NCBI RefSeq assembly: GCF_016808335.1
Contig: NC_053143.1
Location: 51,801,441-51,865,440, forward strand
DNA: 64,000 bases
Source: Panicum virgatum
Lineage: Eukaryota > Streptophyta > Magnoliopsida > Poales > Poaceae
Direction of reading: 5' to 3'
Shown here: positions 56,469-64,000 of the stretch, piece by piece
How the letters are laid out: every line of letters begins with the position of its first letter
Position numbering within the stretch: the first letter of the stretch is position 1
Position numbers and translations under genes: made by a program
Notes under the pieces: generated by a model
What the model saw: the letters and a program-made list of their open reading frames with translations, nothing else
What the model was told of the DNA's origin: nothing
Databases searched by the model: none

Positions 56469-57896
56469 TCACATTGTAGCTCCATTAGAGCTCAACCTAG
56501 CACCAAGACGAGTCCATTGATGCTCTATCAGGTCTACCTGCAGCTGACCATGAACTTCACGGTTCCGGAGCTTGTGATGCGCTCTCACAAAAGCATCTCG
56601 CTGTGCAAGGATGCCTGTCCGAAGATCTGCAAGGTCCCCAAGGCTGTCGAAGTTGGTGTTCATGGCGCCGTCGCCCTCGTCTTCGACTATCATGTTATGC
56701 ATGATAATGCAAGCTTTCATTATTTCACCAATTGCTCGCTTGTCCCAACCATAAGCTGGCCCTCGAACCACTGCCCATCTTGCTTGCAGGACACCAAAAG
56801 CTCTCTCGATGTCCTTTCGGGCTGATTCTTGCTGAGCTGCGAAATGCTGTGTCTTCCTCTCCATAGGCTGACGCACACTCTTGACAAAGGCAATCCAGTC
56901 GGGGTATATACCATCAGCCAAGTAATAACCCGTGTCGTACGCCCTTCCATTCACATTGAAGTTTACAGGGGCTGTCTGACCCTCCATGTATCGGGAGAAG
57001 AGCGGCGAGCGGTGAACCACGTTGATGTCATTGCAGCTACCGGGCATGCCAAAGTACGCATGCCAAAACCAAAGCTTGTGATCAGCGACAGCCTCAAGGA
57101 TCATGGACGGCTTCTTGTATCTTCCAGTGAACTGACCCTTCCACGCTGTTGGGCAGTTACGCCACTCCCAATGCATACAATCAATACTGCCTAGCATGCC
57201 AGGAAATCCCCGACTCTCCCCTTCAGCAAGTAGCCGAGCTATATCCTGCTGATTTGGTGCACGGAGATAGGTTGCACCAAAGGCTTTGATAATAGCTCTA
57301 CAGAAATGCCGCATTGCCTTTAGAGCAGTGGAGTCACCAATTTGGATGTACTCGTCCACAGCATCAGCTGGGAGTCCATATGCTAGGATCCGAATGGAGG
57401 CAACACACTTCTGTAAACTGCTCAATCCCATGAGCCCAGTGCAGTCATGTCGCTGAACGAACTCCTTGTCCACAAGCTTGACTGCATCTACTATCCTATT
57501 GAACACATGCCTTGCCATACGAAACCTGCAGTTATAGGAGTAGCACGTATTAGAAAATGGTGAAGTGTCTACTTTCACAGGTCCATTGATCATAAATTGG
57601 AACAGAAAATCAATATGCAAAGTCTTGCGCAAACCGTACCGGCGACGAAAATTTTTGGGGCCATACACTGGGTTCGGCGTAAAGTAGTGTGCCCATATCC
57701 TGTCGTGGCCCTCTTTGAAGTTACGACAAACAACGTCGCTTGGCAGCTGGGGAGCTCTGGGGATCATGTGCTGCTCCTCCTCCATGACGAACATCACGGA
57801 CATCACTTCCTCCATTTCATCGAGCTCCATATCCATCTCTTCATCAGAGTCGTATGCGACATCTAGGTATTTCAGCAGCAAGTTTTTGTCCTCCAT
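56469..57896 (-). CDS. PIF/Harbinger transposase
   Basis: 475 residues, uninterrupted. An acidic N-terminus (about 1-45) is followed by a helix-turn-helix-like region (CVASIRILAYGLPADAVDEY, about 164-183) and the DDE nuclease: Asp239 in GSIDCMHWEW, Asp290 in GSCNDINVV, Asp328 in YYLADGIYPDW and Glu364 in KDIERAFGVLQARW. It matches the plant PIF/Pong-type transposase family in length and motifs. It is convergent with ORF1, with about 300 bp between the two stop codons (56172 and 56469). All catalytic residues are present, so the enzyme may be functional. Confidence 0.94.
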   Translation of the reverse strand: MEDKNLLLKYLDVAYDSDEEMDMELDEMEEVMSVMFVMEEEQHMIPRAPQLPSDVVCRNFKEGHDRIWAHYFTPNPVYGPKNFRRRYGLRKTLHIDFLFQFMINGPVKVDTSPFSNTCYSYNCRFRMARHVFNRIVDAVKLVDKEFVQRHDCTGLMGLSSLQKCVASIRILAYGLPADAVDEYIQIGDSTALKAMRHFCRAIIKAFGATYLRAPNQQDIARLLAEGESRGFPGMLGSIDCMHWEWRNCPTAWKGQFTGRYKKPSMILEAVADHKLWFWHAYFGMPGSCNDINVVHRSPLFSRYMEGQTAPVNFNVNGRAYDTGYYLADGIYPDWIAFVKSVRQPMERKTQHFAAQQESARKDIERAFGVLQARWAVVRGPAYGWDKRAIGEIMKACIIMHNMIVEDEGDGAMNTNFDSLGDLADLRTGILAQRDAFVRAHHKLRNREVHGQLQVDLIEHQWTRLGARLSSNGATM

Positions 57897-58800
57897 GACT
57901 TCTGCAGACCTTCAGAAGTGCAACAAATAACAGACCACAAAGTTGCAAAAAGATTACATGTCACAAATTTGAATAACAGTAAAGAATTAGTACCACTAAA
58001 CAAGAAATTGTAATAAATATATTCCTCGGCAGCAATGACAGGAGTAATTAACATGTAAATGCACCGGTTCCTACATTATTTGCACTGAACCTACCATAAT
58101 GACATGACTAATTAATAGCTCTGCATTGCTCAGGAGCATGAGTTTCTCTAGCTCAGGATTGTGGATCGGATGCCAAATTGTCTAATTTATGAACTATGAC
58201 GTCTCAGAAATTTTTAACAAAGCATTAGTTCATAAACTCTAATGGATTTCTCAGCCACGAAACACAAAAGAGTGGATCGAAGGTGGTCCACTGACCCTGG
58301 AAAACGCAGAGATACTTGCCTTCAGCAGGTTCACCCTCTTCGTCTACCGCCAACGCCTTCCGAGCTGACACGCAGGAGGTCACAGCAGCAGCGTCCGCCC
58401 GCCTGCGCCGCGGACAACAGCTGGCGGGGATCCGTCTGCTTGTTGCACAGGACGCGTCGCCGGACAGACGATGAGAGCGGACGCGGACCAGCAAGGGTAG
58501 ATCTGGTGGCCCAACTCTCGATCCCGCCCTCCGAAGGATCGGCGAGGGCCAAGGAGCACCGGCAGCGGAGGCCCGTTCGCCGGCGTCTTGGGTTCCCCCG
58601 GTCACCACGGGAAAGAGAGAGAATGAAGAGGGAAGTGGTAGTTGGGAGAAAATGAGTAAAATATGTGATGGTGGTGTATAGGGGGAGTAGTGTAGGGAAT
58701 ATTGTTGGAGGAAAATTTTGTGTGGGGGATGGAATTGGTATAGGGGAGAAGGAATATTTTTTTTAGAGATCGAATTTAGGAGGAACCGTTGAAAACAGCC

Positions 58801-59186
58801 ATAGCCACCCCAAACCCCGTAAACACAAAAAGGTTGCATTGGAAGAGGGGACAAAAAGGTTGCCCGCCCGGCCTAGGGAGGGCGGCATGACCATGACCGC
58901 GCTAGCTAGCTTTATCCAAACGTCGTGTCGTCTCACGTCGCATGGCGGCATATGCATGGTCCTTTCCCGGCACCACCTCCAACTCGAAGCACGCAGGTCC
59001 TGCGTGCGCCCCGGCGGCTATGCTCCGGCGAGCTGCTGGGATCGCCGCCATGGCGTCGCAGGTGTGGTTGCCGCATTTGGCCACGCAGGGGAGGGACGGG
59101 CGCCAGATGCATGCCAGTGTGTTTATTACCTTCTGTCCTGGCTCTGTTTGGTTTTGTAGCATGAGTAGCACACACAATTCCTGAGG
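58801..59186. other. intergenic DNA
   Basis: GC-rich overlapping ORFs on both strands without conserved motifs. No gene supported. Confidence 0.45.
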
Positions 59187-59450
59187 AAAGAATTTCACAT
59201 GTATGGAGTACTAAACGAAGTTTATTTGCAAAAAATTTTCACAGATGGGTGTAACTTTTCACGACGAATCTAATAACAGTAATTAATCGATGATTGGCTA
59301 CAGTAATGCTACAGTACCATCCTCTAATCGTGCGGTCAGAGACCTCATTAGTTTCGTCTCGCGAAGTAGCGCAGGGTTGTGGAGTTAATTTTGTAAATTG
59401 ACTTTATTTAGTACTCCTAATTATTGGTCAAAATTTTTGTGCTAGGCCTA
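59187..59450 (+). mobile_element. MITE-like palindromic element
   Basis: Imperfect long inverted repeat: GAGTACTAAACGAAGTTTAT on the left pairs with ATTGACTTTATTTAGTACTC on the right. The interior has GACGAATCTAATAAC and CTACAGTA words like the element at 60235-60540. Confidence 0.6.
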
Positions 59451-59752
59451 CGCATCGCCTGTGAGATCTCAGTCGGCGTCTACCTGGCGCCGCGCCACGC
59501 CAATGCGGCCGGCCGGCGGGCGACGCCATTGCTGGCCCCTGCAAGCGCGCGCCAAGGCAGGAGGCAGCCCCTGAATTGAATGATGTGCGGTGGCGCGGAC
59601 CAAACCCTGCCGACCGCATTCAGACTGACCTCACTACTACCTATCCAACTACCCCGCCCACTGCCTATTTCAAACCTATTTCTACCGTGTCAAACAGTGC
59701 AATCCCGCTCCACGTCATCCAAGGCGGGTAGTCTAGTGAGGTCAGTCTCACG

Positions 59753-59986
59753 CAGGGTTAACAATTTCGGCGAAATTTCGCCGAAATTTCGGAAAATTTT
59801 TCGTTTCCGCTAGTTACCGGGATCCGAAATTTCGGTATTTTTCGGTATATTTCGTTTTCAAATTCAAAATTCAACAAATTTCGACCGAAATTCAACGAAA
59901 TTCGCCAAAATTTACCGAAATTTCGGAACGGAATTCCGTTTCCGCTAAACACCGGGATTTGACCGGAAAACGAAATGGTTAACCTG
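59753..59986 (+). mobile_element. hAT-type MITE rich in CGAAATTTCG
   Basis: Ends CAGGGTTAACAATTTCG and CGAAATGGTTAACCTG are imperfect inverted repeats. The 8-bp target duplication GTCTCACG lies at 59745-59752 and 59987-59994. The 234-bp body is built of repeated CGAAATTTCGG/CCGAAATTTCG words on both strands. Confidence 0.9.
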
Positions 59987-60234
59987 GTCTCACGCCGCCG
60001 GCTGCTGCTCGATCCCCATCTGTGGGCTGTGGCCACATCACCACGCTGCTGTACACTGTAGCAACTCGCTCGCTGGCTCCGCTGCTGTGGACAGGACACG
60101 GTAAGATTTTGTTGGCTTCATGTAAGCAGCTGGGATATGATTCCGGTGCAGTAATTAATCGTGTTGTTTCTTGCGCTGGCAGTTCGGACAGTGCGTGGAT
60201 TTGGACCCTGGAAATAAATAAAAAAAACTGTCAA

Positions 60235-60540
60235 TGTTTCGACACATGTATGGAGTACTAAATGAAATCTATTTACAAAACTTTTTGCATAGATGTGCTG
60301 TAAATCGCGAGACGAATCTAATGAGCCCACTTAATCCATGTTTTGCAACAGTGGTGCTACAGTAATCTTCCGCTGATTATTGATTAATTATGGATTAATT
60401 AGCATCATTAGATTCGTCTCGCGATTTACAACCCATCTATGCAAAAAAAAATTTGTAAATAGACTTCATTTAGTACTTCAAATTAACAAAATTCCAACAC
60501 AAAAAGTTTTTAGCTTTCATCTAAACAGACCCTTGATTGC
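60235..60540 (+). mobile_element. MITE with long inverted-repeat arms
   Basis: The left arm (about 60255-60335: GTACTAAATGAAATCTATTT...TAAATCGCGAGACGAATCTA) pairs with the reverse complement of the right arm (about 60395-60475). The RNA would fold into a long hairpin. No target duplication was determined. Confidence 0.75.
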
Positions 60541-60865
60541 TATTTGGCACACAAGGACAAGGACTTACTCCGCCCCGGCTACAATGACCATAAAAAGTGT
60601 GTCTGAAAAGATGGAGAGCACGGCCACGCGTACGCCTAGTGCTGCCAGCTTCGCAACAGGTCAAGGCGTCCAACAATGGTGTTTCCTTGTTAACTAGTAC
60701 TAGTACTATAGATACATACTATTTCATAGTCTTCTCTTCTCAAATTATTAGTCGTTTTAATTTTTCTAAATACATAATTTTTATTATGCATCTAAATATA
60801 TATTATATTTTTACATATAAAGTAAAATCTATATATTTATAAAAGTCGAAGCAACTAATAATTGG
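60541..60865. other. AT-rich intergenic DNA
   Basis: No gene or repeat recognised. Confidence 0.5.
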
Positions 60866-61010
60866 CACTACTACACAATGTTTAACTGAGGCGGGCAAAA
60901 CAGATTAACCGAAACGGGCATGACAACCGCCTCGGTCGCAAGACCTCGATTAATCGGGGCCTTTACCGAGGTGGTCAGCCAACCGCCTCGGTTAATCAAG
61001 GTAGTATATC
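60866..61010 (+). mobile_element. possible CACTA transposon terminus
   Basis: CACTACTACACAATG is followed by several copies, in both orientations, of an ACCGAGGCGG/CCGCCTCGGTTAA-like word, the arrangement of CACTA subterminal repeats in grasses. The opposite end was not identified, so this may be a fragment. Confidence 0.5.
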
Positions 61011-61404
61011 CTAAGTTGGTAACTTGTATAGTCTTGACATTATTTGGCACCACCGATGAGATGTACTGTGTTTAGGCTCAGTAATCTTATTATTAATTGT
61101 TGCAATAATTGATCCGGTACATGTATTTAGTTGTTGTCTGCTGCGACACAATATACTGTATTATAAAAGCATGTCCAGAACGACAACACTACGTGCCGCG
61201 CTTAATGTCCCCAACTTTAAGTCATTGCATTGTGCCAGCCATTAAAAATACTAGAACATTCGGCGCGCAATGGGCGCCCTATCATTTAAACAATCATATG
61301 TAAGTAACCATAAGACAATAAAAAGTGACAATTATATTATACGTATAGTATAAGATGAATTCAATACGAAACCACCACATTAGGTAACAGCCACATCATG
61401 CTAA
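61011..61404. other. AT-rich intergenic DNA
   Basis: No gene recognised. It could be the interior of the putative CACTA element. Confidence 0.4.
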
Positions 61405-61665
61405 CATGTGTCTATCCGGCATTTGAATCATAGATATTACTGCACATCCGAGCACCATACTATCCTAGCCATCAGGTGTCTAAATAATAAATATACATCC
61501 GAGCACCGAACTATCTTATCCATCAGGTGTCTATCTGGCATCTCAATCATCAACATCACAGTATACATCCGATCACCATGGTTACATCCGAGGACCCAAT
61601 TTATCTTATCATCAGGTGTCTGTCCGGAATTTGGAGCATCAATATTACGGCACATCTGAGCACTA
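61405..61665. repeat. degenerate tandem repeat with about 60-90 bp spacing
   Basis: About four copies of a unit containing ACATCCGAGCACC, ATCTTATCCATCAGGTGTCT and CCGGCATTTGAATCATCAAT with indels. Confidence 0.75.
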
Positions 61666-62451
61666 TATATCTACATGCAACACAAGTATGCATAGCTACC
61701 AAACAACCTAGCAAGTAGCTTTGAATACTAACTGAAACCAAAAGTTAATCACCATGCTACATAGTTTGCCGGCGGAGGTCCATGGAGACCGCAGATCCCA
61801 TGCATCAGACTCTTCTTGCCCGAGATGAAGGGTCCACAAAAGCCGGCTAGGGAAGCAGGAAAGCAGTTTTTCTAGAAACAAATCGCAAATTATCATTAGA
61901 ACATAAGGTTAAACTAAATATGTATGCAGCATATCTATATGCCGTTCTTCGGTGTCCTCTACGGAGTGATCTTAATATAGGTGTCCACCAGCATGAGCCT
62001 GAATACTTTTATCAATAATCAATGCAACAATAGTGTAGTAGCAAATAATACAAGTCCTTCTGTTCGGTCAAGCAGAAGTTGCCATATCTAATAGAAAGAG
62101 TCCAGATTTAGTTGCCAGATCTGATAATAAGAGTCCATATTTCCATTGGCTAGATAGTTAAAACCGTGGCACTGTCACACTGAGAAGAATTTCAGTTTGC
62201 TACTCCAGAATCTTAAGGTAATATATTTACCTGAACAGCCTTGCGTTCCGATCCTTAGAAAATGCTTTCCAATGTCAGGTTCTACAAACATTTGTTAGCT
62301 TACAACTGAGAGGTCAACATCATATATTATGGCTGCATCAACTCTGTAGTAATTTGCATTCCCATAAAGTGAAGGAATTACAAGCTGAAAACTAATCTTA
62401 GGAAATTGGATAGGTAGGAACACGTAAATTGCAAAAGCAAAGCATCATCAC
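61666..62451. other. intergenic DNA
   Basis: No coding region or element recognised. Confidence 0.5.
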
Positions 62452-63185
62452 CTCTGGTGCAACATAGTTTGGAGCCCCACAATTTTTCTACTGCTTCGGC
62501 CTATCGTGCTTTTTTTATTGGTCAATCTTCTATCACTGGAGCCAAGGTCCTTTGGAAGACGAGAGCGCCAGGCAAATGCAAATTCTTTGGCTGGCTCTAC
62601 ATGATCGCTGTTGGACAGCCGATAGACGAAAACGCCATAATCTGCAGCAACATGACACTTGCGCCCTTTGCAATCAAGAGCCTGAGACTATATCACACTT
62701 GCTGGTTGGGTGCTCCTTCTCAAGGGAAGTTTGGTACAGAATTCTTCTACGTGGTCGTTGGCACTCGATTTCACCGATTCACCCAGGCGCCATATTCTCT
62801 GATTGGTGGCTAGCTGCTCGCAAAAGATTTGGAAAGGTCGACCGTAAATCTTTTGATACTTTGGTACTTCTTGCCTTTTGGATTATTTGGAAGGAAACGG
62901 AACCGGCGAATTTTTGATCATGTCTTTCAATCGGTTGACAATGTCCTAAATGCAGTTTTTGAGGAGGCCAATGCTTGGCTACAGGCGGGCTTTGGGTCCT
63001 TAGAAGCTTTTCTTAGCTGTTGCGGGCTGCTAGCTCCTATCCATGTAGGTCGCCTAAACATGATTATGTAAGCATCTATTTGTAACAAACATCTGGGCAT
63101 CATGAACTGCAGTTCATGATGGCGTTGTTGTACTCTTCTACTCCTCTTAATGAAATACGTGCTCAGGCACGTTCGCCAAAAAAAC
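62452..63185 (+). pseudogene. L1-type LINE 3' end (RT zinc-binding region)
   Basis: Frames at 62457-62813, 62552-62917 and 62829-63071 together hold the plant L1 C-terminal blocks: STASAYRAFF, LWKTRAPGKCKFFGWL, LALHDRCWTADRR, the zinc-binding CALCNQEPETISHLLVGC and AFWIIWKE. At least two frameshifts occur. The 3' end has an A-rich tail (about 63177-63195). The element is 5'-truncated and dead. Confidence 0.85.
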
Positions 63186-64000
63186 AAGAAAAAGGAGACA
63201 AGGAACATGCTTAAAAATATTTTGTGGGTCTGAAATTTTCAAACATCAAGGGCTAATAACTAAAAAGTCAACAAAAAACTGGAAAATTAGGCTAATAGAA
63301 GAAAATTAGGCATGCTGAATGATTATGGCTAGCATAGCTGACTTGGCTCTTTTCTGATTTCAACCTTTCTAATATAAACTGGAATAAGGCATGACAGCAA
63401 TTTGAATTATCTTGTGTGAGAACATTAAGATACTTAATCAATTTCAATTCAAATTAAGGTGTGAGCTGATAATCACTAACAGGATGAAAAAAATGTAATG
63501 CAGATGAAGTAGACCTGAATGAAAATTTCCATGCATATTAAAACTGATAATTCTGTATGGCTGCTCTTTTCTAATTTCCATCCATTCATGTACTACTGAA
63601 ATGCAGGCTCTAGCTTGCACTATTTCTGAAACTATACTATGTATATAGCATGTAAATGCAGATCTATAAATCTATAAGCAAATAAGAAGATGAACCATGA
63701 TTATAATTTTAGTAGCTAACACAAACTCCAGCATGCATACCGTTTTATAAGAATTTGGCACTAAATAATTTGTTCATATTCGCACTTATCATCAGGGTTC
63801 CAACTTCCAAGAGTTGGAGTCAGCAATCAGCTACATTGACGCTACTTAATTCAGTCATGTGTATATGTGAACTGAAGTTTTGGGAGACTAACGGTTATTA
63901 CATGACCAAATCAGTTTGCATGACCCAAAACTGAAAAGGAGCATTAGGATGACCCAAATCAGCCTGGTATGCAGAAAGATTCATTAGGATGATATACTAA
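63186..64000. other. intergenic DNA to the right edge
   Basis: AT-rich. No gene, RNA or repeat could be supported. Confidence 0.5.

Larger units (their letters stand above)
53985..58800 (+). mobile_element. PIF/Harbinger DNA transposon, nearly intact
   Basis: Terminal inverted repeats GGCTGTTTTCAACGGTT are perfect over 17 bp at both ends and continue CCTCC after a one-base difference. The left flank is TTA and the right flank ATA, close to the TTA/TWA target duplication of this superfamily with one change. Inside are a Myb-like ORF1 (+) and a DDE transposase (-) in convergent orientation. Length is 4,816 bp. Confidence 0.93.

Noticed and set aside
58225..58854. 209-residue - strand ORF near the Harbinger right end
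   Set aside because: Low-complexity reading of transposon subterminal DNA with no motif; conserved transposase and ORF1 lie elsewhere.
1..64000. CRISPR array, tRNA, rRNA or organellar insertion
   Set aside because: None recognised by eye; the regular repeats are retroelement motifs or tandem duplications. A tRNA scan would be needed to be certain.

Overview
This is plant nuclear DNA, most likely from a panicoid grass. Genes have GC-rich first exons and GT-AG introns. The intergenic space is packed with nested LTR retrotransposons, MITEs, LINE fragments, a Helitron-like element and a PIF/Harbinger transposon. No bacterial, organellar or CRISPR-like structure was seen. The species cannot be named from sequence alone.

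Layout. 1-5165: Ty1/copia element on the + strand (5' end outside the window, 3' LTR at 4782-5165). 5635-8908: first three exons of a NUP107 gene on the - strand. Its intron 2 holds an RTE-type LINE (5801-7200), and the copia lies between exon 3 and the rest of the gene, which is off the left edge. 10103-11063: Helitron-like element ending at a long (TA)n tract. 12755-13309: single-exon FANTASTIC FOUR-like gene (+). 16156-20525: complete 12-exon glutathione synthetase gene (-), with a U12-type AT-AC intron, a GC-AG intron, a duplicated splice donor and a small LINE copy next to a 3' splice site. 22356-23360: F-box/LRR pseudogene cut off by a gypsy element.

23361-42491 is a retrotransposon block, all coding on the - strand. 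It holds a gypsy fragment (pol tail, LTR, leader, gag) and a Tat-lineage gypsy element T1 (about 26165-37987). T1 is broken by two solo LTRs of one family in opposite orientation (30890-32692 and 33430-34872) and a hAT MITE (32877-33388). A second hAT MITE (31040-31412) lies inside the first solo LTR. A gag-only Tat relative T2 (38666-42491) splits a glycine-rich gene. Five of these inserts or solo LTRs in the whole window have perfect target-site duplications, so their insertion order can be read.

42780-51870 is mostly non-coding. It has a diverged array of about 0.6-kb repeats (44138-46205) and two related non-coding segments (43200-43870 and 50250-51450). 51895-53124 is an intronless secreted LRR protein gene (-). 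53985-58800 is a nearly intact PIF/Harbinger transposon with 17-bp perfect terminal repeats, a Myb-like ORF1 and a DDE transposase. 58801-64000 holds MITEs, a possible CACTA end, a degenerate tandem repeat and the 3' end of an L1-type LINE.

The host genes (nuclear pore subunit, meristem regulator family, glutathione synthesis, F-box, LRR) form no operon or pathway. They are ordinary neighbours in a repeat-rich chromosome arm. All exon coordinates were derived by hand from splice motifs and reading phase.
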